A stretch of 64,000 nt of DNA. It comes from Clostridiaceae bacterium. Lineage in GTDB: Bacteria; Bacillota; Clostridia; Oscillospirales; Acutalibacteraceae. The position numbers and the translations under genes are program-made. The stretch covers positions 1 to 64,000 of the forward strand of contig CAJGBV010000007.1 of the NCBI GenBank assembly GCA_904501755.1, in the 5' to 3' direction. The notes under the pieces were generated by a model. It did no database searches. It had not been told where the DNA came from and was given only the letters and a program-made list of their open reading frames with translations. This document shows positions 51,842 through 59,747 of the stretch, piece by piece. How positions within the stretch are numbered: the first letter of the stretch is position 1; every line of letters begins with the position of its first letter.

Positions 51842-52998
51842 AAGTAACAGATGTAAAAACCTTTACAGTTGATTGTTTCAGAACTAACTGGGTATTTGTT
51901 AAGGTCTATACCGACGAGGGTATCACAGGTGTTGGTGAAGCAACACTCGAATATAAGGAAAAAGCGCTGATTGGTGCGGTTGAACACATAAAAGACTATC
52001 TTGTCGGTAAAAATCCATTAGATATTGAAAAACATTTTCACGATATTTACAGAGATGCTTATTGGCGAGGCGGGGCAGTTTTAATGAGTGCTTTATCAGC
52101 CGTTGAAATGGCTCTTTGGGATATTTTGGGAAAGCACTTAAATGTGCCTGTATATCAATTACTTGGTGGGAAAGTAAATGATAAAGTTAGAATATATGTG
52201 AATGGTTGGTTTGCAGGTGCAAAGACTCCTGAGGAGTTTGGTGAAAAGGCAAAAATCGCGGTACAGCGTGGCGTTACTGCAATGAAGTGGGACCCGTTCG
52301 GTAAATCTTACCTTGAAATTTCAAATAAGGACCTTAATACTGCACTTGAATGTGTAGCGGCAGTCAGAGATGCTGTCGGCAAGGATGTTGACCTGCTTAT
52401 TGAAGGTCACGGCAGATTTAATGTGCCTACAGGTATTAAAATTGCAAAGGAACTTGAACAGTTCAGTCCTATGTTCTTTGAGGAACCGACACCGCCCGAT
52501 AACTTAGAGGCGTTAAAAGCTGTAAGAGATAAGTCGCCCGTTGCAATTTCGGCAGGCGAGAGACTTTATACCTTAAAGTCATATAAAGACCTTTTTGAAA
52601 TGCGTGCGGCAGACTATATTCAACCCGACATCTCCCATGCAGGCGGTATTATGGAGCTTAAAAAGATTGCGGCAGTTGCTGAGGCTTATTACATTCCCTT
52701 TGCGCCTCATAATCCCTCCGGACCTGTTGCTAATGCGGCAACGCTTCAACTTGCGGCATGTTGCCCTAACTTTTCTATACTTGAAATTATGTACAGCGAT
52801 GTTGAGTGGAGAAAAGATGTGACTAACGAAAGTCTTGAGTATAACGACGGTTACATTACTATACCTGACAAACCGGGACTTGGTATTGAGATAAATGAAG
52901 AAGAATGTTTAAAGCATCCGTATCATCCGCATAATTTAAGGCATTATACAGGTGCATTAACAGATATACGTCCCGCTGAAACTGAATTTTATTATTAA
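51838..52998 (+). CDS. Enolase-superfamily sugar-acid dehydratase (mandelate racemase group, DgoD-like)
   Basis: A 386-residue enolase-superfamily member. The N-terminal capping domain is KVTDVKTFTVDCFRTNWVFV. MKWDPFGKSYLE contributes a lysine, LIEGHGRFN and FFEEPTPPDN carry metal-binding acidic residues, ISAGERLYT the third, and FAPHNPSGPVANAA the C-terminal catalytic histidine. EEPTPPDN and HNPSGP match galactonate-type dehydratases. The likely reaction is water loss from an aldonic acid to a 2-keto-3-deoxy acid. The precise sugar is not certain. Confidence 0.85.
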   Translation: MKVTDVKTFTVDCFRTNWVFVKVYTDEGITGVGEATLEYKEKALIGAVEHIKDYLVGKNPLDIEKHFHDIYRDAYWRGGAVLMSALSAVEMALWDILGKHLNVPVYQLLGGKVNDKVRIYVNGWFAGAKTPEEFGEKAKIAVQRGVTAMKWDPFGKSYLEISNKDLNTALECVAAVRDAVGKDVDLLIEGHGRFNVPTGIKIAKELEQFSPMFFEEPTPPDNLEALKAVRDKSPVAISAGERLYTLKSYKDLFEMRAADYIQPDISHAGGIMELKKIAAVAEAYYIPFAPHNPSGPVANAATLQLAACCPNFSILEIMYSDVEWRKDVTNESLEYNDGYITIPDKPGLGIEINEEECLKHPYHPHNLRHYTGALTDIRPAETEFYY

Positions 52999-53012
52999 AG
53001 GTGGAAATCAGA

Positions 53013-54440
53013 ATGGAACAACTTAAAAAAATCGGTCAGATAAAACCGAAAAAATCTGTGGATATTAAAAAATCGCGGATAGGACTGGGTTTTGAAAAAC
53101 TTGACCGCGATATATTCGACCCTAAAAAATCATATCCGTTTGTTGCTGATTCGGGAATAAAGTGGGCGCGCCTTCAGTCGGGCTGGCAGAGGACCGAAAG
53201 AGAAAAAGGGGTATACGATTTTTCGTGGCTTGACAGTATAGTTGATAAAATGATATCTATCGGTGTAGAGCCGTGGCTGTGCCTGTGCTATGGCAATGAC
53301 CTTTATACACCTGCCGCAAAGACGGTTTTCGGTGCAGTAGGTTGCCCACCGATAAATACCGCCGAGGAACGCGAGGCGTGGACTTCTTATGTAAAGGCGA
53401 CGGTTACTCATTTTAAGGGCAGGATACATTATTATGAGGTCTGGAATGAACCTGACGGTCAATGGTGTTGGAAACACGGACCAAGTGCCGATGAACTTGC
53501 GGATTTTACGGTCGCTACTGCCAAGGCTTGTAAGACGGCAGACCCCGAATGTGAGGTTATCGGATTTGTTACATGTTGTGCACAACCCGAATTTCATAAA
53601 ATTATGTGTGAGAAGGGTGTTTGTGAACATATCGACGCCATATCCTACCACGCCTACGGTGGGTCGGACGGTTCTTTCAAAAATATCTATAAATTTTATG
53701 AAAATATCCGCCAAAAGTACAAACCCGAACTTAAAATCATTCAGGGCGAAAGCGGTACACAGTCGCGCTCTGACGGGTGTGGCGCACTTAAAGGCGGTGC
53801 TTGGACCGAACTTAAACAGGCGAAGTTTTTGCTTCGCCACCTTATAACCGATTTGGCATTAGGTGCCGAGTTTACATCCTATTTTTCCTGTATGGATATG
53901 GCAGAGGCATTAAGTGGCACAGTTGGCGATATTGCAAGTATCAGTGATTTCGGTTACTTTGGTGTTGTTGGTGCTGAATTTGACGGGAATGCCCGCGCCA
54001 CAGGAAGCTATTATGCCAAACCGTCATACTATGCGCTTCAAAATCTTACTTCTATTTTGTGCGAAGATTATGAAAAGGCTGATATTGAGGTCGAGGTTAT
54101 AAAAGAACACTCACAAAGAATGTTGGGTGAAAACTTTGATTTCGGTGCGGCGACACGATATTTCTTCCGCCGACCTGACGGCAGTACCGCACTGTTTTAC
54201 TGGAATCCTAAAAACATTCTTACCGAAACGTATGACGGTGAAACTTCCTTTAAAATAAAGTCGGAGGATGTAAAAAGGGATGTTGAACTTATCGATATGC
54301 TTGACGGAAGTATATACGAACTTGACGAAAATCATTTTATGATGGAAGACGGTTATTACCGTTTTAAAAATGTGCCCATTACAGATTCTCCCATCCTAAT
54401 AATTTTTGGAGGTTTTAATATTGATGAAGAAGCAGAATAG
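53013..54440 (+). CDS. Clan-A glycoside hydrolase, GH39-like
   Basis: A 475-residue TIM-barrel glycosidase. The acid/base glutamate lies in HYYEVWNEPDGQW and the nucleophile in LKIIQGESGTQSR, as in clan GH-A (GH39 beta-xylosidases and related families). KWARLQSGWQRTEREKGVYD is the usual opening strand. There is no signal peptide, so the substrate is processed in the cytoplasm. ATG 53013 is preferred over GTG 53001, which overlaps AAAGGTGG. It overlaps the next gene by 17 nt. Confidence 0.78.
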   Translation: MEQLKKIGQIKPKKSVDIKKSRIGLGFEKLDRDIFDPKKSYPFVADSGIKWARLQSGWQRTEREKGVYDFSWLDSIVDKMISIGVEPWLCLCYGNDLYTPAAKTVFGAVGCPPINTAEEREAWTSYVKATVTHFKGRIHYYEVWNEPDGQWCWKHGPSADELADFTVATAKACKTADPECEVIGFVTCCAQPEFHKIMCEKGVCEHIDAISYHAYGGSDGSFKNIYKFYENIRQKYKPELKIIQGESGTQSRSDGCGALKGGAWTELKQAKFLLRHLITDLALGAEFTSYFSCMDMAEALSGTVGDIASISDFGYFGVVGAEFDGNARATGSYYAKPSYYALQNLTSILCEDYEKADIEVEVIKEHSQRMLGENFDFGAATRYFFRRPDGSTALFYWNPKNILTETYDGETSFKIKSEDVKRDVELIDMLDGSIYELDENHFMMEDGYYRFKNVPITDSPILIIFGGFNIDEEAE

Positions 54441-55236
54441 TTCGGTATTTATAACAGGTGCTCAAAGTGGCACGGGATACGGTATTGCCGAACACTTTGC
54501 AAAGAAAGGGTTTGATGTTTTTATAACCAGCCGAAGCGGAACAGATGCGGAAATGGCAGCAAAAAAACTCGCTGATACATACAAAATATTTGCGAAGGGA
54601 TATGAATGTAATATCCGCAATGAACAGCAGGTAATTGATATTTTCAACGATATTGACAAAACGGGCAGATTTGTTGAAACACTAATCCTTAACGCTGCTA
54701 ATATGGGATTTTATCCTGAAAACCCCGCGGCAGGTCAAGATTTCTTTACTGTGCCCGTTGAAGATTTCCGAGAAGTTTTTGAGACAAACCTTGCGTGGAA
54801 TTTTACTATAATACGTCAGGCGGCAGTCCGCATGCGTGAAAACGGCGGTGGTTCGGTCGTGTTTATCAGTTCAAACACCGCATACAGAGCGATTCCAAAC
54901 AGAGCCGCATATTCCGCGTCAAAAGGCGGTATAAATTCACTTTCAAAAGCGCTCGCAGTAGACCTCGGACAATATGGTATCCGTTGTAATGTTGTTTTGC
55001 CCGGCACAATAAAAACTGAACGATGGGTGCAAATGGGTAATAAGCAGATAGTAAACGGCACCCTCACACCTATAGGGGATATATCCGATTTTGAGGATAT
55101 TGCAAACGCCTGCTTCTTTTTAGGCACCGATCTGTCGAAAAATATCACAGGTACAGAACTTATCGTCGACGGCGGTATGTCTTGTCAGCTTTATCCGCAG
55201 ATTCTAAATGAATTGAAAATAAAAGCACAAGAATAA
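54424..55236 (+). CDS. Short-chain dehydrogenase/reductase
   Basis: A 270-residue Rossmann enzyme with the cofactor loop TGAQSGTGYGIA, NAANMG in place of NNAG, the catalytic serine in VVFISSNTAYRA, the YxxxK pair in AYSASKGGINSLSKALAV, and VLPGTIKTERW. The likely role is oxidation or reduction of a sugar or sugar acid released by the operon. The ATG at 54424 (or TTG 54421) is behind TTTTGGAGG inside the glycosidase gene. The stop is 1 nt before the conserved junction sequence, so the gene ends exactly at the cassette edge. Confidence 0.85.
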   Translation: MKKQNSSVFITGAQSGTGYGIAEHFAKKGFDVFITSRSGTDAEMAAKKLADTYKIFAKGYECNIRNEQQVIDIFNDIDKTGRFVETLILNAANMGFYPENPAAGQDFFTVPVEDFREVFETNLAWNFTIIRQAAVRMRENGGGSVVFISSNTAYRAIPNRAAYSASKGGINSLSKALAVDLGQYGIRCNVVLPGTIKTERWVQMGNKQIVNGTLTPIGDISDFEDIANACFFLGTDLSKNITGTELIVDGGMSCQLYPQILNELKIKAQE

Positions 55237-55237
55237 T

Positions 55238-55268
55238 GTTGCTTCTATCTTGACACACTCATGTCTGG
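55238..55268 (+). other. Cassette junction 2 (attachment-site-like)
   Basis: The same 31-bp stretch as at 50029-50059 (26 of 31 positions identical). CTTGACACACTC, one purine and the TGTCTGG core are identical. It joins cassette 2 to the third spoIVB 3' end. Confidence 0.7.
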
Positions 55269-55416
55269 GTCGCCAGTCATACAAAATGGAAAACTAATAG
55301 GTGCCGTAACCCACGTGCTTATTGACGAGCCGACAAAGGGATACGGCATCTTTGCTGAAAATATGCTGGAAACGGCTCAAAATATTCCTGAACAACAACT
55401 AAAAGACGTATCATAA
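55262..55416 (+). pseudogene. Third copy of the spoIVB 3' end (50 codons)
   Basis: From the TCT codon at 55264 the frame reads [39 protein letters not shown], and ends LKDVS with TAA. There is no start codon, frameshift or internal stop. In the first 39 codons it differs from the 3' end of the intact gene in 25 codons, but only 3 are amino-acid changes. It may be the oldest or the original 3' end of spoIVB in this lineage, pushed away by later insertions. Confidence 0.9.
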
Positions 55417-55440
55417 GTTAAAAAGCAACTCCTTTTATCT

Positions 55441-55857
55441 TTAATTGGTTTTATTTGTTATAACATAGGTTATATCTTTTATGTTGCATAGCGTGCTTAA
55501 GAAATTTTTTCCAAATTTTGTTTTATCGCAAAGCAAGTAAGTTTCTTTTGAATTCTTTATCATAATTCTTCTAATTGAGTTTTCTAAAATAGAATTATCG
55601 ATTGCAATACCGTCTTCAGTAATGCCTCTGCAAGAAAAAAAGGCAATATCTGCATTATATTTTTTAAGAATACTTTCCGCATCTGTTCCAACGTAACAAA
55701 AGGATTCAAGTGCAATTTTTCCATCCGTGCATATAGTTTGTATTCCTCTTGAAGCGGCTTCTAAAGCGGTTTTTGTGCTATTTGTTATTAACAGTATATT
55801 TTTAAATTTTGTGAGGTAGGGTAGCAAGTGAAAAGCGGTTGTGGAGGCATCAAGCAT
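55441..55857 (-). pseudogene. Truncated DeoR-family regulator (C-terminal sensor domain only)
   Basis: A 138-residue frame resembling the DeoR/GlpR effector domain: MLDASTTAFHLLPYL, ILLITNSTKTALEAASRG, CYVGTDAESILKKYNADIAF, ILENSIRRIMIKNSKETYLL, and KTKFGKNFLSTLCNI. A DeoR protein should carry an N-terminal HTH of about 70 residues first. Reading upstream, the frame hits a TGA after 11 codons and only terminator sequence follows, so the DNA-binding part is gone. It looks like debris left at the edge of the island. Confidence 0.75.
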
Positions 55858-55892
55858 GGAAAGCCTGTGTATCGTTCTGTTATAAAATCATA

Positions 55893-55922
55893 AAAACCCA
55901 AGACCTAATGGTCTTGGGTTTT
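55893..55922 (+). terminator. Strong hairpin terminator before the arg operon
   Basis: The perfect arms AAAACCCAAGACC (55893-55905) and GGTCTTGGGTTTT (55910-55922) flank a TAAT loop. It probably ended spoIVB transcripts originally and now isolates the arg promoter region. Confidence 0.85.
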
Positions 55923-55973
55923 GTTATGTGGTGCAGATAATTTATAATTTTGTGCGTGAAATGAACGATAAAG

Positions 55974-56138
55974 TGAATGGATATGCAACGAATGTGCATA
56001 AATATAGAATGTGTGCTATCAAAATGACCAAAAGTATGCTATGATTTTGTACATTAATTGTAAGAAAAGGAGTTTTTAAAAAATGGGTACAAAATTTATG
56101 CAGAAAAACTTGCATAAATATACAAAGAGTGATATAAT
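55974..56138 (+). promoter_or_regulatory. Arginine operon promoter with two pairs of ARG boxes
   Basis: ArgR boxes follow TGMATWWWWATKCA. Four matches are seen in two tandem pairs: TGAATGGATATGCA (55974-55987) with TGCATAAATATAGA (55995-56008), centres 21 bp apart, and ACAAAATTTATGCA (56089-56102) with TGCATAAATATACA (56111-56124), centres 22 bp apart. The promoter TTGCAT (56110-56115), 17 nt, TATAAT (56133-56138, extended by TGA) has its -35 inside the last box, so ArgR with arginine would block RNA polymerase. A second possible promoter (TTGTTA 55921, TATAAT 55943) lies upstream of the first pair. Confidence 0.75.
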
Positions 56139-56179
56139 ACTGACATTGAAATACAAAAACTTTTTTGGAGGAATTTAAA

Positions 56180-57409
56180 ATGGATAAAAGTAAAATTAAA
56201 AAGGTAGTTCTTGCTTATTCAGGCGGTCTTGATACCTCTATAATCATTCCTTGGTTAAAGGAAAATTATAACAACCCCGAAATTATTGCTGTTTCAGGTA
56301 ATGTGGGACAGGCAAGTGAGCTTGAGGGTCTTGAGGAAAAGGCTATTAAAACAGGCGCTTCCAAGATTTATATTGAGGACCTTACAAAAGAATTCCTTGA
56401 TGACTATGTGTTCCCCTGTGTACAGGCAGGTGCTCTTTATGAGGACTATATGCTTGGTACCGCTTTTGCTCGTCCTCCTATTGCAAAGCGTATTGCTGAA
56501 ATTGCACTTAAAGAGGGTGCTGACGCTATTTGTCACGGCTGTACCGGTAAGGGTAATGACCAGGTAAGATTTGAAATGGCAATTAAAGCCTTTGCTCCCG
56601 ATATGCCTATTATCGCTCCCTGGAGAGAGTGGGATATTAAGTCAAGAGAAGAAGAAATCGACTATGCCGAGGCACACAATGTTCCTCTTAAGATAAACAG
56701 AGAAACCAACTATTCAAAGGATAAGAATATCTGGCACCTAAGCCACGAAGGTCTTGACCTTGAGGACCCTGCAAACGAGCCTCTTTACAACAAGGAAGGA
56801 TTTCTTGAAATGGGCGTTTCTCCCGAAATGGCTCCCGATAAGCCTACCTATGTAACCATTCACTTTGAAAAGGGTATTCCTACCGCTATTGACGGTGTAG
56901 AAATGGACAGTGTTGCTCTTGTGACCCGCCTTAACGAGCTTGGCGGAGCCAACGGTATTGGTCTTCTTGATATAGTTGAAAACCGTCTTGTTGGTATGAA
57001 GTGCAGAGGTGTTTATGAAACCCCAGGCGGTGCTATTATTTATAAAGCACATCAGATTCTTGAAACCATTACTCTTGACAAGGATACTGCTCATTATAAG
57101 TCCCTTGTTGCTCAGAAGTTGGCTGAGAATGTATACAATGCACTTTGGTTTACCCCCCTTACCGAAGCTATTCTTGCTTTTGTTAAAACTACCCAGAAAA
57201 CCGTTACAGGCGATGTTAAGGTTAAGCTTTATAAGGGTAATATAATCAATGCTGGTGTAACTTCACCCTATTCACTTTACGATAGTGAAATTGCTACCTT
57301 TGACGAGGATGATGTATACGACCAGAAAGAGTCTGCAGGCTTTATCAACCTTTACGGTCTTCCCACAAAGGTTTATGCAAAGATGAAGAAAAATAACAAT
57401 TTAGATTAA
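56180..57409 (+). CDS. argG: Argininosuccinate synthase
   Basis: A 409-residue ligase that joins citrulline and aspartate using ATP. The ATP pyrophosphatase motif [15 protein letters not shown] is intact. [15 protein letters not shown] and the downstream [15 protein letters not shown] and [11 protein letters not shown] match the family. ATG 56180 is behind GGAGG at 56167-56171; an earlier ATG at 56165 overlaps that site. It leads a seven-gene arginine operon. Confidence 0.97.
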   Translation: MDKSKIKKVVLAYSGGLDTSIIIPWLKENYNNPEIIAVSGNVGQASELEGLEEKAIKTGASKIYIEDLTKEFLDDYVFPCVQAGALYEDYMLGTAFARPPIAKRIAEIALKEGADAICHGCTGKGNDQVRFEMAIKAFAPDMPIIAPWREWDIKSREEEIDYAEAHNVPLKINRETNYSKDKNIWHLSHEGLDLEDPANEPLYNKEGFLEMGVSPEMAPDKPTYVTIHFEKGIPTAIDGVEMDSVALVTRLNELGGANGIGLLDIVENRLVGMKCRGVYETPGGAIIYKAHQILETITLDKDTAHYKSLVAQKLAENVYNALWFTPLTEAILAFVKTTQKTVTGDVKVKLYKGNIINAGVTSPYSLYDSEIATFDEDDVYDQKESAGFINLYGLPTKVYAKMKKNNNLD

Positions 57410-57424
57410 TTTGAGGTAATTATA

Positions 57425-58801
57425 ATGGATAAGATGTGGGCAGGAAGATTTAACAAGGCTTTAAATAAGGAAGCTGATGATTTTAATTCTTCTATTCACT
57501 TTGACTCACGGATGTATAAACAGGATATAACAGGCTCTATGGTTCACGCTATGATGCTGTCAAATCAGGGTATTATCACAAAGGATGAATATGCTGATAT
57601 TTTAAAGGGACTAAGCAGTATTTTAGAGGACTTAGAAAACGGTGAGCTTTCCTTTGATATGGAAGCAGAGGATATCCATATGTTTGTTGAGTCTGAGTTG
57701 ACAAAAAGAATAGGGGACAACGGTAAAAAGCTTCACACTGCCCGTAGCCGTAATGACCAGGTTGCTCTTGATATAAGACTTTATTTAAGAGAAGAGTGTG
57801 ACCAAATCGGTGGTCTTCTCTTAAAGCTCATTGAGGTTATCAGAGATAAGGCAAAGGATAATCAGAATGTAATAATGCCCGGTTATACCCATTTACAGAG
57901 GGCTCAGCCCATTACCTTTGCCCATCATTTACTTGCCTATGCAATGATGTTCTGCCGTGACTTTGACAGAATAAAGGACGCTGTAGAGCGAATGAATTAC
58001 TGTCCTATCGGTTCCTGTGCTCTTGCAGGAACTACCTATAACACCGACAGAGCCTTTGAGGCAGAAAGACTCGGCTTTAACGGTATTATGATGAACAGTA
58101 TTGACGGTGTGTCTGACAGAGATTTTTGTATTGAGCTTATGTCTTGCTTTGCAACCATTATGATGCATCTTTCTCGCTTTAGTGAGGAAATCATTCTTTG
58201 GTCAAGCTGGGAATTTAAGTTTGTTGAGCTTGATGACAGCTTTACAACAGGTTCAAGCATTATGCCACAGAAGAAAAATCCCGATATGGCAGAGCTTGTA
58301 AGAGGTAAAACAGGCAGAGTGTACGGCAATTTAATGGCTCTTCTCACCACCCTTAAAGGACTTCCACTTGCTTATAATAAGGATATGCAAGAGGATAAAG
58401 AGGCTATTTTTGATTCAATAGATACTGTTAAAAAGTGCCTTTCTATCTTTGCTCCTATGATTGCTACTATGAATGTGCTTAAAGGTAATATGTACTCTGC
58501 TGCTCAAAAAGGCTTTATAAATGCTACCGATTTAGCAGATTATCTTGTTAAAAAAGGTATGCCCTTTAGAACCGCTTATAAGCATGTTGGTACACTTGTA
58601 GGCTACTGCATTGAAAATGGTACTGTTCTTGAAGAAGTGCCTATTGAAAAGTATAAGGAATATTCAGAACTGTTTGACAGTGACTTGTATAACGAAATTT
58701 CTCTTGAAACCTGTGTTGCTAAGCGTATTTCAGCAGGGTCCACAGGCTATGAATCTGTAAAACAGCAAATTGAGTATATTACGGAGTTTTTGAAAAAATG
58801 A
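57425..58801 (+). CDS. argH: Argininosuccinate lyase
   Basis: A 458-residue fumarase-superfamily enzyme that releases arginine and fumarate. It opens KMWAGRFNKALNKEADDFNS, and HTARSRNDQVALDIRLYLR, GYTHLQRAQPITFAHHLLAY, and the catalytic loop GSSIMPQKKNPDMAELVRGK are all family signatures. It overlaps argC by 4 nt (ATGA). Confidence 0.97.
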   Translation: MDKMWAGRFNKALNKEADDFNSSIHFDSRMYKQDITGSMVHAMMLSNQGIITKDEYADILKGLSSILEDLENGELSFDMEAEDIHMFVESELTKRIGDNGKKLHTARSRNDQVALDIRLYLREECDQIGGLLLKLIEVIRDKAKDNQNVIMPGYTHLQRAQPITFAHHLLAYAMMFCRDFDRIKDAVERMNYCPIGSCALAGTTYNTDRAFEAERLGFNGIMMNSIDGVSDRDFCIELMSCFATIMMHLSRFSEEIILWSSWEFKFVELDDSFTTGSSIMPQKKNPDMAELVRGKTGRVYGNLMALLTTLKGLPLAYNKDMQEDKEAIFDSIDTVKKCLSIFAPMIATMNVLKGNMYSAAQKGFINATDLADYLVKKGMPFRTAYKHVGTLVGYCIENGTVLEEVPIEKYKEYSELFDSDLYNEISLETCVAKRISAGSTGYESVKQQIEYITEFLKK

Positions 58802-59730
58802 AAAAGGTATTTATTGACGGAAGTGCAGGAACTACAGGGCTTAGAATTTACGAACGCCTTGAAGGCAGAAGTGATATAACCCTTATTAAGCTTCCTGAAG
58901 AAAAGCGTAAGGATATTAATGCACGAAAAGAAGCTATAAACAGTGCTGATATTGTTTTTCTTTGTCTGCCTGATGATGCGGCAAGAGAGTCTGTATCACT
59001 TATTGAAAATGAAAATACAGTTGTTCTTGATACCTCTACTGCCCATAGGACTAATAGTGACTGGACCTACGGATTTCCTGAGCTGAATGAGAATATAGAA
59101 AATCAGCTTAAAAAAACAAAGAGAATTGCCGTACCGGGCTGTCATGCAAGTGGCTTTATCGCCCTTGTTTATCCTCTTGTTGAGACAGGTATTCTGCCAA
59201 AGGATGCACTTCTTACCTGTACCTCTGTTACAGGCTATAGCGGTGGCGGTAAAAAGATGATTGCCGAGTATGAGGCTCAGGACAGAAATGCTTTGCTTAG
59301 TAGTCCAAGACAGTACGGACTGACTCAGCAGCATAAGCACCTAAAGGAAATGAAGGCTATTTCGGGAATTGATTTTTGCCCAGCCTTTTCTCCCATTGTA
59401 GCCGACTTCTATAGCGGTATGTGTGTAACAATACCTCTCTTTACTTCACAGCTTAATGAAGGCAAAACTATAGAGGACATTAAAGAGGTATTTAAAAATA
59501 AATATACAGGCCCTATAGTCAGCTTTAAGGAAAAGGCTGACGAGGAAGGCTTTTTATCGGCAACTGCACTAAGCACTCTTGACAGTATGGAGATTGCTGT
59601 TTTTGGAAATGAAGAAAGAATTCTTCTTACGGCAAGATATGATAATCTTGGCAAAGGTGCTTCAGGTGCGGCTGTACAGTGTATGAACATATGTATGGGT
59701 GCAGACAGCACTATGGGACTTAATATATAA
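58798..59730 (+). CDS. argC: N-acetyl-gamma-glutamyl-phosphate reductase, type 2
   Basis: A 310-residue NADPH-dependent reductase of the short (ArgC2) kind. It shows FIDGSAGTTGLRIYERL, the catalytic cysteine in AVPGCHASGFIALVYPL, SVTGYSGGGKKM, and HKHLKEM in place of the long family's equivalent. Type 2 enzymes are a little shorter and form a separate branch. It overlaps argH by 4 nt. Confidence 0.95.
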   Translation: MKKVFIDGSAGTTGLRIYERLEGRSDITLIKLPEEKRKDINARKEAINSADIVFLCLPDDAARESVSLIENENTVVLDTSTAHRTNSDWTYGFPELNENIENQLKKTKRIAVPGCHASGFIALVYPLVETGILPKDALLTCTSVTGYSGGGKKMIAEYEAQDRNALLSSPRQYGLTQQHKHLKEMKAISGIDFCPAFSPIVADFYSGMCVTIPLFTSQLNEGKTIEDIKEVFKNKYTGPIVSFKEKADEEGFLSATALSTLDSMEIAVFGNEERILLTARYDNLGKGASGAAVQCMNICMGADSTMGLNI

Positions 59731-59747
59731 GAAAGGCAAATTTATTT

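Larger units (their letters stand above)
50053..55261. mobile_element. Cassette 2 at the spoIVB 3' end (AraC regulator plus four catabolic genes)
   Basis: This 5209-bp block runs from one TGTCTGG core to the next (55262). It has the same plan as cassette 1: spoIVB 3' end, hairpin terminator, an AraC regulator gene divergent from enzyme genes, then a right end with CTTGACACACTC. Cargo is a metallo-beta-lactamase-fold hydrolase, an enolase-superfamily dehydratase, a GH39-like glycosidase and a short-chain dehydrogenase. No recombinase is present. Confidence 0.6.

Noticed and set aside
47603..55416. Prophage, ICE or transposon as the source of the spoIVB duplications
   Set aside because: No phage, conjugation, transposase or integrase gene and no terminal inverted repeats are seen in the 7.8 kb. 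Only the attachment-like junctions are present.
55441..55857. DeoR-like frame as an intact regulator
   Set aside because: The DNA-binding domain is missing and the upstream frame is closed by a stop within 11 codons.
56083..56178. 31-codon leader frame before argG as a real gene
   Set aside because: It overlaps the main promoter and ARG boxes, so it is transcribed only if the weak upstream promoter is used. Kept as an observation only.
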